A program made the position numbers and the translations under genes. 64,000 nt of DNA from PALSA-612 sp963711315. Its GTDB lineage: Bacteria > Actinomycetota > Thermoleophilia > Gaiellales > Gaiellaceae. Location: assembly GCA_963711315.1 (NCBI GenBank), contig CAVQDQ010000005.1:310001-374000 (forward strand), in the 5' to 3' direction. The notes below the pieces were generated by a model. It was not told the origin of the DNA. It searched no databases and saw only the letters and a list, made by a program, of their open reading frames with translations. This document shows, in pieces, positions 42,842 to 51,700 of the stretch. Each line of letters starts with the position of its first letter. The stretch's first letter is position 1.

Positions 42842-43425
42842 CCTCCGAGTCCGCCGAAGACCGCGAAGGGATTCTGCGGCATGACCTCCCAGACGAGCTC
42901 GCCGCCGACCTCCACCTCCCCGTGGACGCGCTTCGCGAGCACCTCCGCCTCCTCGCGCGTCCGCGTGCCGACGATGAGATAGGTCCAGCGGCGCACGACG
43001 TCGTGGCCGTCGGCTTCCAGCTGGTCTGCCAGTCGATCGGCATCGTCGTGCGATCCGCATTCGACGCGCACCTCCCAGGGCGCGAAGCCACGGGCGACAA
43101 GGTCCTCCTCGACGTCGGGCTGGTCGGGCTCCGAGTCCCAGCGGTCCTCCCCGTCCAGCCAGTGCTCGAGGACGACCTCTGCCGGTGTGGTGCCCGACTC
43201 GTCGAGCTCCGCTTCGACGATCGCCCGGGCCTGCTCGGCCTCGGCTGCGGAAGCCGCGTATACGAACACCGTGTCGCCGTCGTGCGACACCGCCAGCCGG
43301 TCGAGCGCGAGCTCCTCTGCCAACTCCTTCGCGCGCGAGCTGATGTCGATGCCCAGCCGCTCGAGGAAGCCGCGGGCCTGCTCCTGGTCGAGCTCGATAC
43401 GGATGCGCCAGTCGTCGCGGGCCAT
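42838..43425 (-). CDS. Hypothetical protein with two alpha-beta repeats
   Basis: A 195-residue acidic protein, not recognised. It appears to contain two similar alpha-beta units, one around DRLAVSHDGDTVFVYAASAA and one around WEVRVECGSHDDADRLADQL, each followed by a helix and a V-x-V strand, like ferredoxin- or SPOR-fold repeats. ATG 43425 is chosen because TAGGCT (minus, 43438-43433) lies 7 bases upstream and the longer frame adds an unlikely leader. It overlaps the convergent deacetylase fusion stop by 4 bases. Confidence 0.7.
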   Translation of the reverse strand: MARDDWRIRIELDQEQARGFLERLGIDISSRAKELAEELALDRLAVSHDGDTVFVYAASAAEAEQARAIVEAELDESGTTPAEVVLEHWLDGEDRWDSEPDQPDVEEDLVARGFAPWEVRVECGSHDDADRLADQLEADGHDVVRRWTYLIVGTRTREEAEVLAKRVHGEVEVGGELVWEVMPQNPFAVFGGLGG

Positions 43426-43435
43426 CGGCGGCAGC

Positions 43436-44170
43436 CTAGCCTCCGGCGAGGGCTGCCTGTAGGCGGTGAGCGAGCGCCGCATCCGCTCGGCCGATTTCAG
43501 CGATCAGGCTGCGCCTTGCTGCACGAAGGGCGCGCCGGAGCTCGTCCGGCTGGAGCCCGAGCACGAAGGTCCCCTCGAGCGGAGCTGTGACGTCGGGCGG
43601 CAGCCGGTCGACACCGCGCGAGTGGTGCGGGCTCTCGCCCAGGCGGAGGCAAGCGAGCGCAAGCGTCTGGTCGCGCACGCTGCCGATCCAGTAGGCCGCC
43701 TCCCACGGCCTGCTCCGCTCGATCGCCTTGTTCGCATGGAGGACGCCGAGCCAGCCGAGCCCGGCCACGTCGGCGAAGGCCGGCGGCTCGGTAGGCGATA
43801 CCTCGACGGGTTCCCCGAACGCGAGCTCGAAGCTCGGAGATCGGGCGCCGAAGTCCAGCTCAGGAGTGAATGCGATGTCGACCTGGAGGCCGCTCTCGAG
43901 CAGGAAGACCCGGTAGAGAGCAGCGCCCGCCCGGACGTCCCAGTGGTGGACGGCTTGGCCTTTCTCGTAGAAGGAGGTCGTCCAGTCGGCGACCACCTCG
44001 TCGAAGTCGGCGCTCCCAGCGATGCCGAGGAAAACATCGACGTCCGACCAGCGATCTTCGTTGCCCAACGCCGCGGAACCCGTCAGCGCCGCGCCGGTGA
44101 CGCGATCGTCCCCGCGAGCCCGCTCGAGCAGGGCGTCGCGAACCCCGTCGCGCTGCTCAGGCGTGTACAC
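43436..44170 (-). CDS. Nucleotidyltransferase-domain protein
   Basis: This protein of 244 residues has the minimal nucleotidyltransferase signature GAALTGSAALGNEDRWSDVD, i.e. GS-x10-DxD, with a third acidic residue in LQVDIAFTPE. The C-terminal half is helical (WEAAYWIGSVRDQTLALACL) like aminoglycoside-type nucleotidyltransferases. A role in nucleotidylating a small molecule is likely, but the substrate is unknown. GTG 44170 (VYTPEQR) is favoured; an ATG within the palindromic repeat upstream (44243-44241 on the minus strand) would add a low-quality leader. Confidence 0.8.
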   Translation of the reverse strand: MYTPEQRDGVRDALLERARGDDRVTGAALTGSAALGNEDRWSDVDVFLGIAGSADFDEVVADWTTSFYEKGQAVHHWDVRAGAALYRVFLLESGLQVDIAFTPELDFGARSPSFELAFGEPVEVSPTEPPAFADVAGLGWLGVLHANKAIERSRPWEAAYWIGSVRDQTLALACLRLGESPHHSRGVDRLPPDVTAPLEGTFVLGLQPDELRRALRAARRSLIAEIGRADAALAHRLQAALAGG

Positions 44171-44227
44171 GCTCGCCCAGCGTGGCCAGCGGCGAGCCCA
44201 GGACCCGCTCGGAGGCACCCGTCTGGA

Positions 44228-44254
44228 GGTGGGGGAAACCATGTTTCCCCCACC
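44228..44254. repeat. Palindrome, copy 2 of a dispersed family
   Basis: Perfect 12-bp arms GGTGGGGGAAAC and GTTTCCCCCACC flank a CAT loop. It lies 12 bases after the FadB-like stop and upstream of the nucleotidyltransferase. The core and the right-hand flank (gacccc) resemble copy 1 at 6783-6807. There is no T tract, so a classical terminator is unlikely. Confidence 0.75.
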
Positions 44255-44265
44255 GACCCCCTTCT

Positions 44266-46230
44266 TCAAATGACACGAGCGGCCGCCTTCACAGCAGCGA
44301 GTGATCGACCGACAACCCTTTCCGACACCCCCGTCTGGTCGAGGTGCTTCGTGATGCCGCCGAGGAAGAACGGGAAGCCGGCGCCGAGCAGCATGCAGGT
44401 GTCGATGTCGGCGGCCGAGGCGACGACGCCTTCCTCCAGCAGGTGGCGGCATTCGTCGGCCAATGCCTCGAGCGCGACCTCCGTGATCTCCTCGACGGAG
44501 CTCGGGCTGTGCTCGGTGACGACGATCTCGTCCGAGCCGTCGGCGTAGTTGTCGAGCGTCGGAGAGAGTGGGAAGCGGTCCGGGTACCCCGCGTGCAGCG
44601 TGTGCAGCACGTGGTTCGCGACGCGTGGGCCGACCATCTGCAGGAGCACCGACGGCGCCATGGGCAGGCCGAGTCGCATGATCGCGGCGTCCGCTTCCTC
44701 CACCGAATTGCCGTGCTCGAGCGCGCCGACGACTACGCCCGTCATTCGCGTCAGCAGCCGGTTGACGACGAAGGCCGGCGCGTCCCGGACGAGGACCGGC
44801 GTCTTGCCGAGCTTGCGCGCGGTCTCGTACGCGGTCGCGACGGCTTCGTCAGTCGTCTCCGGCGTGCGGATGAGCTCTACGAGCGGCATCAGCGCGACGG
44901 GGTTGAAGAAGTGCATGCCGACGTCGGCGCCCATCTCCGTCACGGACAGCGACGACGTGTTCGTTGCGAGCACGCAGTCCGGTCCCACGACCTCGCGAAG
45001 CTCGGCGAACACGCGCTGCTTTACGTCCATCTCCTCGACGACGGCCTCCAGGACGAGATCGCAGTCTGCGAAGCCATCGTAGGTCGTACCGCCGGTCGCG
45101 ATCGAGCCGAGGAAGCGGGCCTTGTCCTCCGTCATCCGGCTGCGGGCGACGAGGCCCCCGAGCTCGGCCTGGATCGCTTCGAGCGCACGATCCACGATCG
45201 TCTTCTCGAGATCGCGGAGGACGACCGGCACCTCGAGGCGGCGCAGGAACAGCGTGGCCAGCTGGCTCGCCATCAGCCCCGCGCCGACGATGCCGACTTT
45301 CCGCACGGTCCTCGGCTCGGCTCCGAGGTCGGTCCTGCGCTTCGCCCGCCGCTCCACGAGGTCGAAGGCGTAGATGGCCGCCTGGGCCTGATTTCCGGGC
45401 AACAGCTCGGCGATCGCCGCCTCCTCCTCGCGATAGCCCTCTTCGACCGTCCACGTCGCGGCGCCCTCGATGAGGTCGAGCGCGCGATAGGGGGAAGGGG
45501 ACGCGCCGTGCACTGCATCGTCCACGTCGGTGCGCGCGCGGCGTAGCACCGTCTCAAGCTCGGACCAGTCGGGCTCGCTGCGTCCGATCGGTGTCTCGAT
45601 GAGCTCGAGTGCGAACGCGATCGACTCGTCGACGAGCTCCACCGGAGCGAGCAGCCCGTCGGCGAGGCCGAGCTCGACCGCGTCCTTGGCCTTGAGTAGC
45701 CGGTTCTGGCGCAGCGGATTCGTGACGACGAGCTTGATCGCCTCTTCGGGCCCGATCAGCCGCGGCGCGAGCTGCGTGCCACCCCACGCGGGGAAGAGCC
45801 CCAGGAAGACCTCGGGGAAACCGAAGTGGCGCACGTTGCTCGCGATCGTGCGGGCCGAGCAGTGCAGCGCGAGCTCGAGCCCACCGCCGAGGCACGCGCC
45901 GTTGATCGCGGCGACCGTTGGGAAGGGGAGGGCACTAATGCGGAGGAAGAGCTCGTGGCCCGCGCGGCTGCCTTCGGCTGCCGTTTCCGGCGTGATCTCG
46001 GGGAATTCGTTGATGTCGGCTCCGGCGCAGAACCAGAACGGCTTGCCCGTGAAGACGGCAGCGACCCAAGCGCCGTCTTCCAGCTCGGCGAGGAGCGATT
46101 GACCAGACTCGAACGCGGAGCGACCGAGTGACGGCGGCTTCGTCCAGTCCTTCCCGTTGTCGATCGTGACGAGCGCCAGCCGTCCCGCCTTCGTCTCCAC
46201 TGGTCGTAGGTGGAAGACCGTGTCAGCCAT
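44266..46230 (-). CDS. fadB: Fatty-acid oxidation bifunctional enzyme: enoyl-CoA hydratase/3-hydroxyacyl-CoA dehydrogenase
   Basis: A 654-residue FadB/FadJ-type protein. The N-terminal crotonase domain (about 1-190) has FCAGADINEF and INGACLGGGLELALHCSARTI. The dehydrogenase part starts near residue 315 with the NAD motif VGIVGAGLMASQLA, then ATNTSSLSVTEMG and MHFFNPVALMPLVELI. It catalyses the second and third steps of beta-oxidation in complex with the thiolase. The ATG overlaps the thiolase stop by 8 bases, giving a fadA-fadB leftward operon. TAG-free 3' end followed by a palindromic repeat. Confidence 0.94.
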   Translation of the reverse strand: MADTVFHLRPVETKAGRLALVTIDNGKDWTKPPSLGRSAFESGQSLLAELEDGAWVAAVFTGKPFWFCAGADINEFPEITPETAAEGSRAGHELFLRISALPFPTVAAINGACLGGGLELALHCSARTIASNVRHFGFPEVFLGLFPAWGGTQLAPRLIGPEEAIKLVVTNPLRQNRLLKAKDAVELGLADGLLAPVELVDESIAFALELIETPIGRSEPDWSELETVLRRARTDVDDAVHGASPSPYRALDLIEGAATWTVEEGYREEEAAIAELLPGNQAQAAIYAFDLVERRAKRRTDLGAEPRTVRKVGIVGAGLMASQLATLFLRRLEVPVVLRDLEKTIVDRALEAIQAELGGLVARSRMTEDKARFLGSIATGGTTYDGFADCDLVLEAVVEEMDVKQRVFAELREVVGPDCVLATNTSSLSVTEMGADVGMHFFNPVALMPLVELIRTPETTDEAVATAYETARKLGKTPVLVRDAPAFVVNRLLTRMTGVVVGALEHGNSVEEADAAIMRLGLPMAPSVLLQMVGPRVANHVLHTLHAGYPDRFPLSPTLDNYADGSDEIVVTEHSPSSVEEITEVALEALADECRHLLEEGVVASAADIDTCMLLGAGFPFFLGGITKHLDQTGVSERVVGRSLAAVKAAARVI

Positions 46231-47410
46231 TCGCGCGCTCCCAGACGACCGCTGCTCCCATGCCGAGGCCGATGCAGAGCGCGGTGAGGCCGTAGCGGGC
46301 CTGCGGGCGCTCACGCATCGCATATGCGAGCTGCGCGACGAGCCGGACGCCGGTCGCGGCCAGCGGGTGGCCGCACGCAATGGCGCCGCCGTAGGGGTTC
46401 AGGCGCTCGTCCTCCGGATCGATTCCGAGCTCACGGCACCAGGTCAGCACCTGCACGGCGAATGGCTCGTTGACCTCGAAGAGGTCGACGTCGTCCAGCG
46501 ACAGGCCCGCCTGCGCGAGCGCCTTCCGCGTGGCAGGAACCGGCCCGAGGCCCATGAGCTCCGGTTCGACCCCGGCGTAGGCAAACGACACGAGCCGCAG
46601 CCGCGGCTCCAGGGCGAGCTCGGCGACCGCCCGTTCCGACGCGAGTATCGCTGCGGTGGCACCGTCGGTAAGCCCTGCCGAGTTGCCTGCGGTAACGCGG
46701 CCGGCGGCGCGGAAGGGCGTCGACAGGGCGGCCAGCCCCTCGGCGGTCGTGTCGGGTCGCAGGAACTCGTCGCGATCGGCCACCGTCCAGCCGGTGTCAG
46801 TGAAGACCGACATCGGCACGACCGTCTCGGCCATGACGCCGTCGGCCCAGGCCGCCGTGGCTCGTAGCTGTGAGCGCAGCGCGTAGGCGTCGGCCACCTC
46901 GCGCGTCAGCTCGGGAAAGCGGTCGTGGAGGTTCTCGGCCGTCTGTCCCATGACCGCGGCGCTCTCGTCGACGATTCGCTCGGAGAGGAAACGCGGGTTG
47001 AAGTCGACCTCCGCGCCCATCACGTGGTGGCCCATGTGCTCGACGCCGCCGACGAGCACGACGTCCGCGGCACCCATCGCGATCTCGCCGGCGCCGGCGG
47101 TGATCGCCGTCAGTGCGCCGGCGCACATGCGGTCGATGGCGAAGCCGGGCACGGTCTCCGGCAGGCCGGCGAGCAGCGCGACGTCGCGTCCCAGGGTCAG
47201 CCCCTGGTCGCCGACTTGTGCGGTCGCTGCCATGACGACGTCGTCCACGCGCTCAGGCGGCAGCGCCGGATTACGGCGCATGAGCTCGCGGACGACCTTG
47301 ACCGCCATGTCGTCGGCACGCGTCCGCCAGAAGACGCCCTTCTCGCCGGCACGGCCGAACGCCGTGCGCACGCCGTCGACGAAATAGACCTCCTGCAGCT
47401 CCCGTCCCAT
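46223..47410 (-). CDS. fadA: Acetyl-CoA C-acyltransferase (thiolase)
   Basis: A 395-residue thiolase of standard length. The nucleophilic Cys is in DRMCAGALTAI, the catalytic His in IACGHPLAATG and the second Cys in LCIGLGMGAAVV. It cleaves 3-ketoacyl-CoA in beta-oxidation, working with the overlapping FadB-type protein. TAGGCT (minus, 47425-47420) is 9 bases before the ATG and overlaps the MsrA stop, so it may be transcribed separately from msrA. Confidence 0.95.
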   Translation of the reverse strand: MGRELQEVYFVDGVRTAFGRAGEKGVFWRTRADDMAVKVVRELMRRNPALPPERVDDVVMAATAQVGDQGLTLGRDVALLAGLPETVPGFAIDRMCAGALTAITAGAGEIAMGAADVVLVGGVEHMGHHVMGAEVDFNPRFLSERIVDESAAVMGQTAENLHDRFPELTREVADAYALRSQLRATAAWADGVMAETVVPMSVFTDTGWTVADRDEFLRPDTTAEGLAALSTPFRAAGRVTAGNSAGLTDGATAAILASERAVAELALEPRLRLVSFAYAGVEPELMGLGPVPATRKALAQAGLSLDDVDLFEVNEPFAVQVLTWCRELGIDPEDERLNPYGGAIACGHPLAATGVRLVAQLAYAMRERPQARYGLTALCIGLGMGAAVVWERANG

Positions 47411-47422
47411 TCGGGCGGGAGC

Positions 47423-48007
47423 CTAGTTGCTCGCGACCAGCCCGACCGGGCAGGCGACGCCGGTGCCGCCGAGGCCACAGTAGCCGCCGGGGTTCTTCGC
47501 GAGGTACTGCTGGTGGTAGTCCTCGGCGTAGTAGAACGGCGTCGCGTCGGTGATCTCGGTCGTGATCTGGCCGTACCCGTTAGCCGAGAGCTCGCGCTGG
47601 AACATCTCGCGCGAAGTCTCCGCAGCAGCCCGCTGCTCGGGCGAGTGGAAGTGGATCAGGGAGCGGTACTGCGTGCCCACGTCGTTCCCTTGCCGGTTGC
47701 CCTGCGTCGGGTCGTGGCCCTCCCAGAAGATCCGCAGCAGCTCCTCGTAGCTCGTCTTCGCAGGGTCGAATACGGCGAGCACGACCTCCACGTGACCGGT
47801 GCGGCCCGAGCAGACCTCTCTGTACGAAGGCTCCGGCGCGGTCCCGCCCGCGTATCCCGCAGCCGTCGTCCAGACGCCCGGGGCCTGCCAGAACATCCGC
47901 TCGGCGCCCCAGAAGCAGCCCATGCCGAAGACCGCGCGCTCGTACCCGTCGGGAAACGGCGGTTCAAGGTTCGTGCCCAGCACTGCGTGCGTAGTCGTAG
48001 CGAGCAT
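47423..48007 (-). CDS. msrA: Peptide methionine sulfoxide reductase A
   Basis: A 194-residue MsrA that reduces methionine-S-sulfoxide. The active-site motif GMGCFWGAERMF (catalytic Cys), YAGGTAPEPSYREVCSGRTG and GHVEVVLAVFDP are complete; resolving cysteines lie in the C-terminal GGYCGLGGTGVACPVG. ATG 48007 is favoured over 48031 because TACGCT (minus, 48019-48014) is 6 bases upstream. Divergent from the cyclase-receptor gene, with 45 bases between starts. Confidence 0.95.
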   Translation of the reverse strand: MLATTTHAVLGTNLEPPFPDGYERAVFGMGCFWGAERMFWQAPGVWTTAAGYAGGTAPEPSYREVCSGRTGHVEVVLAVFDPAKTSYEELLRIFWEGHDPTQGNRQGNDVGTQYRSLIHFHSPEQRAAAETSREMFQRELSANGYGQITTEITDATPFYYAEDYHQQYLAKNPGGYCGLGGTGVACPVGLVASN

Positions 48008-48052
48008 GCAGACAGCGTAGCGAGCCTGCACCCTGGTCTACGATCCGCCCTC

Positions 48053-49866
48053 ATGTCTGTCGGTCAGGAGACCACGATCACACGCGGCTTCCTCTTCGCG
48101 GATCTCAGGGGCTACACCGACTTCGTGGAGCAGCGTGGCGCCGCTGCGGCGGCGGCGCTCCTGACGCAGTACCGTGCGCTCGTCCGGGAAGCGATCGCGC
48201 AGTTCGGCGGCGCGGAGATCAAGACCGAGGGCGACAGCTTCTACGTCGTCTTCGACTCCGTGAGCAGCGCCGTCCGCTGCGGCCTTGCGATCACGACCGC
48301 CGCACGGGCCGCAGCCGACGAGCCGATCCGGGTCGGTGTCGGCATTCACGCGGGCGAGACGATCGAGGCCGACGGCGGGTACGTCGGGTCACCCGTCAAC
48401 ATCGCCGCGCGGATCTGCGCCCAGGCCGGCCCGGGCGAAGTCCTGGTCAGCGAGACCGTCCGGGCTCTCACGACGACCGTTCTTCCGGTCCAGTTCAAGT
48501 CGCGAGGCCGCCGTCAGCTCAAGGGCGTCGCGGACCCGATCGAGCTGTTCGCGGTGGTGGAGGCGGCCGCCGGCGCGACGGCGTGGCCGTCGGCAAGTCG
48601 CCGACGACTGTCACGTCGGTCGCGTGCCGCTCTTGCCGGCGGCGTGGCGCTCGTGGTGGCCGCCTCCGCGGCTGGCGGCTGGCTCGCGCTCCGCCCCTCC
48701 ACGGGGCTCCCGCCGGGGCTCTGGACGATCGGCGTGCACATGCCGCTGAGTGGCCCCGGTGCATCGGAGGGCACCGCTGTCCGCAACGCCGTGCGGCTTG
48801 CCATCGACCAGACGAACGAGGCCGGCCGCCTCGCCGGCGTGGAGTTGGCCTTGAAGGCATACGACACACGCGACGCCGATCCATCTCGGGCCGCCGCCGC
48901 CGCACGCAACATGACGGGCGATCCTCGGACGATTGCCGCCGTCAGCCCGTTCACGTCTCCTGAGGCCGGGAGCACGATCCCGATCACGAACCGGGCCGGA
49001 CTGCTCGAGTGCAGCCCGTCCACCACGTGGGGTGGCTTGACGGAGCCCGAGCGCGGCGCCCTCGAGTTGCGGGCGGCAAATCGAATCGCATCAACTACGT
49101 CCGACTCTCTCCGGTCGACGACGTGCAATCGCGGGCACTCGCAGCGTTCGTCACACACGAGCTCGACGCCGAATCGGCTCTGGTCATAGCCGATCCGGGT
49201 TGGCAGGAAGATGCCACCGCCTTCGTAAAAGCCTTCACCGCACTTGGTGGACAGGTCACTCAAACGAAGCTGAAGCCCGGCACGAGCCCGGCCGCCGCCC
49301 TCGGACCGTTGGACGACGCGTCCGCTCCCGACGTCATCGTGTTCGAAGGCGATACCCACTCCGGCGCTGCCGAGGTTCGCCGGGCCATGCGCGAGGCGGG
49401 GCACGAATCGACTCCCTTCGTCAGCTCGGACGGGCTCCTCGACGGCTCGGGCGCAGCTGCCGGCTCGTACCTGCACCGGGCAGGCAAGGCTGCAGCAGGA
49501 ACCTACGTCACCCGTGCCTCGATCGCGCCGCCGAGAGCGGACTTCGTCGATGCCTATCGATCGGCCTTCGGCGAGGAACCGACCGACTACGCGGCCGCCG
49601 CGTATGCGTGCGTGCAGGTGATTCTCGCCTCGTTGGAGGCCATCGCCGCAGACGGCCCGGATGCAGGAGGGCTCAGGGAGGCCCTTCGTGCACATGCTGT
49701 CGATCCTGACCATCGATTCGAAACCGTCATCGGCACCCTCGGCTTCGACGCCAACGGCGACTCGACGCAGCAGGTCGTGTCGCTCTATCGCGTCGACCCC
49801 GAGGCGGCCGACGGAGCGAGCGACTGGGTCCTCCTGAAGCAGCAGGACTTCGGCCCGCCCCAGTAG
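48053..49866 (+). CDS. Class III adenylate/guanylate cyclase fused to a periplasmic-binding-protein domain (one frameshift)
   Basis: 604 residues when one missing base near 49069-49075 is restored. Residues 10-165 are a class III cyclase: FLFADLRGYTDFVEQ (metal Asp), EIKTEGDSFYVVF (Lys and second metal Asp), GSPVNIAARICAQAG (Asn and Arg). A membrane segment follows (about 196-217, AALAGGVALVVAASAAGGWLAL). The rest is a Leu/Ile/Val-binding-protein-like domain (IGVHMPLSGPGASEGTAVRN, AVRLAIDQTN; ADPGWQEDATAFVKAF). The cyclase would be inside and the sensor outside, with the catalytic part at the N-terminus. TACGAT (48039-48044) is 8 bases before the ATG. Confidence 0.87.
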
Positions 49867-49868
49867 GT

Positions 49869-50018
49869 GTGACCGTCTGGACGGCATCGGAGCGGGAAAT
49901 GGCGCGCTACGAAGAGGCGCGACCACCCGGGCTCACGCAGCTCGACACTGCCGTCCAGCGCGGCGAGCTGCCGCCCCGCCAGCATCGCCAGCCGATGTTC
50001 GCCAGAGGTCATGGGTGA
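49869..50018 (+). CDS. Possible small protein (doubtful)
   Basis: An open frame of 49 residues (MTVWTASEREMARYEEARPP and a basic end) starts with GTG 3 bases after the cyclase-receptor stop, or with ATG 49899. No motif, homologue, ribosome site or promoter can be named. It is listed only because the position just after a receptor gene could allow coupled translation; it may be non-coding. Confidence 0.25.
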   Translation: MTVWTASEREMARYEEARPPGLTQLDTAVQRGELPPRQHRQPMFARGHG

Positions 50019-50033
50019 AAGCCTCCGGTGATG

Positions 50034-50444
50034 TCAACCCGGAAAGACGGCCCGGAGGCCTGCCTCGACACAGGCGCGGTCGTCGTCGCCGCTCGAGCCA
50101 CTCGCCCCGGCTGCGCCCAGCACGCCCTCGCCGCTCCGGATCAACACTGAGCCCGGGCCTGGAATGAGTGGCAGCCGTACGAGCCTGCTTACCGCGTCGA
50201 AGAATCCCTCATGGGACGCGCGGCTCGCGGCGAGCTGCTCGCCGTCCCGGTGCCACAGCGCTGTGCCGGCCGCCTTCGCTTCGGCAATCTGCGCAGACAG
50301 CGGGAACGCACCGTCCATGCGGCCGAGCGCGACCAGGAGTCCACCCTCGTCGACGACGGCGACCGCGATCTTCCAGCCGTTGGCGACAGCGTGGTCATGC
50401 GCGGCTGCGATGAGGACGTGGGCCTGCGCGAGGCTCAAGGGCAT
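50034..50444 (-). CDS. GlcG/HbpS-family (DUF336) heme-degrading-domain protein
   Basis: A 136-residue single-domain protein with the family patterns SLAQAHVLIAAAHDHA, IAVAVVDEGGLLVALGRMDG, AEAKAAGTALWHR and the glycine-rich GVLGAAGASGSSGDDDRACVEAGL. The family includes heme-binding HbpS and GlcG; most members have unknown physiological roles. ATG 50444 is preferred over TTG 50453. It runs away from the secreted protein gene to its right. Confidence 0.87.
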   Translation of the reverse strand: MPLSLAQAHVLIAAAHDHAVANGWKIAVAVVDEGGLLVALGRMDGAFPLSAQIAEAKAAGTALWHRDGEQLAASRASHEGFFDAVSRLVRLPLIPGPGSVLIRSGEGVLGAAGASGSSGDDDRACVEAGLRAVFPG

Positions 50445-50564
50445 TGTCGCCAAGTATCAGCGATGACGTCGCGTAGGTGGCGACCCATGCTCGTCGCCGC
50501 ACATCTTGACGAGCCCCAAACGCCGGCTAGAACGGGCGGCGAGCACATTCCAGAAAGCGCGAGT

Positions 50565-50596
50565 GCGAGGGGCGGCGCGGGCGCGCCACCCCTCGC
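50565..50596 (-). terminator. Strong hairpin after the secreted repeat protein gene
   Basis: GCGAGGGGCGGCGCG (50565-50579) pairs with CGCGCCACCCCTCGC (50582-50596) with one mismatch and a 2-base loop. It lies 20 bases downstream of the stop of the minus-strand gene at 50616. Only a weak T tract follows, so termination efficiency is uncertain. The rest of the gap 50454-50615 shows nothing else. Confidence 0.5.
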
Positions 50597-50615
50597 CGAA
50601 GGCCTGACCGTTACG

Positions 50616-51125
50616 TCACGGGTAGGAGTAGCCCGGGTAGCCGCCGCTTCCCATCTCGCTCGAGTCGTTGTCGACCTTTGCGGGGTGAACGACGTCCCAG
50701 GTGAACTTCTGGCCGCCGAACGCGTCACGGGCGCCGTCTCCCGTCACCTTGCCCGGCTTGTCCAGCGTGAACGTGTAGAGCCGCTTGCCCCTATACGTGA
50801 CCTGCTTCGAGCCGTTGGGCCTCTTGGCGAGCCCGAGCTTGCCGGGCAGCGACACGCCCTTGGGAGCTCCGCTGCTGATCAGCGGCTTCCAGAAGGAAAC
50901 GCACTGGCCGACGCAGAGCACCATGCTTCCGCGCTCCTGGTCGTTCGAGTAGAGCGCACGCCCCTTCGCGTCGACCAGCACCTTCCCCGCCGCACCGAGG
51001 CGCATGACTGACACGGTGGCGCCGCGGGCATCGCTTCCACCACTCGTTCCCGCGATCGCAAGCGCGATGCCGAAGGCGAGGCCGAGAGCGACGGCGACTC
51101 CAGTGACGAGCAATCGCTGTCTCAT
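50616..51125 (-). CDS. Secreted protein with lipoprotein-repeat (COG4315-like) domain
   Basis: 169 residues with an N-terminal membrane/signal segment (LLVTGVAVALGLAFGIALAI) and one or two copies of the small repeat seen in COG4315 proteins: GKVLVDAKGRALYSNDQERG with CVGQCVSFWKPL (paired cysteines), and SKQVTYRGKRLYTFTLDKPG with GQKFTWDVV. Function unknown. ATG 51125 has AAAGGAGA a few bases upstream. Divergent from the ECF sigma gene, which may control it (inference). Confidence 0.85.
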   Translation of the reverse strand: MRQRLLVTGVAVALGLAFGIALAIAGTSGGSDARGATVSVMRLGAAGKVLVDAKGRALYSNDQERGSMVLCVGQCVSFWKPLISSGAPKGVSLPGKLGLAKRPNGSKQVTYRGKRLYTFTLDKPGKVTGDGARDAFGGQKFTWDVVHPAKVDNDSSEMGSGGYPGYSYP

Positions 51126-51202
51126 GGTTGATCTCCTTTCCGTGGCTAGAGTGCTCATACCTACCTCCGACGCCTGCAAGGGTCGATTCCTTCCCTCCCC
51201 CG

Positions 51203-51700
51203 ATGCGTGCTCCCCGTAGGCTGGATCCGGATCGCGTGGTGGAGCACCTTCCGCGCCTCTACCGCGCCGCCCGCGCGTGGACGTCTTCGCGCGAGGAAGC
51301 CGAGGATCTCGTACAAGAGATGTACGCGCGTGTGCTCGCGCGTCCGCGGCTGCTGCGTGAGGAGGGCGAGCTCGGCTACCTCCTGCGCGCGATGCGGAAC
51401 ACGTTGATCAGCCAGCGGCGCGCCGAGCAGCGGCGTCCTGCGACGGCAGAGCTGGTGGAAGAGCTCGCCGCCGACTCGCGTGCGGGTGACGACCCGGCCG
51501 AGGCGGCCGAGCTCCGCCTGGTCTACGCCGCGATCGCACAGCTCACCGACGAGTTTCGCGAAGCGCTGGTGGCGGTGGACATCGCGGGCCTCTCGTACGG
51601 CGAGGCGGCGCGTGCTCTCGGCATCCGCGAGGGGACGCTGACGAGCAGGCTGTTCCGCGCGCGCGACCGCGTCGCGCGCAGCCTGAGCGACGCTAGTTGA
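51203..51700 (+). CDS. ECF sigma factor
   Basis: A 165-residue group 4 sigma factor. Region 2 is TSSREEAEDLVQEMYARVL and LGYLLRAMRNTLISQRRAEQ; region 4 is LTDEFREALVAVDIAGLSYG and LGIREGTLTSRLFRARDRV. ATG 51203 is preferred to the upstream ATG 51128, which would add 25 unconserved residues. No clear TAnnnT box lies just before it. Its 3' end overlaps, tail to tail, the anti-sigma-like gene. Confidence 0.9.
   Translation: MRAPRRLDPDRVVEHLPRLYRAARAWTSSREEAEDLVQEMYARVLARPRLLREEGELGYLLRAMRNTLISQRRAEQRRPATAELVEELAADSRAGDDPAEAAELRLVYAAIAQLTDEFREALVAVDIAGLSYGEAARALGIREGTLTSRLFRARDRVARSLSDAS

Noticed and set aside
44171..44452. N-terminal extension of the nucleotidyltransferase through the palindrome
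   Set aside because: The leader would be read from repeat DNA and from the shadow of the FadB 3' end; the domain starts just after GTG 44170.
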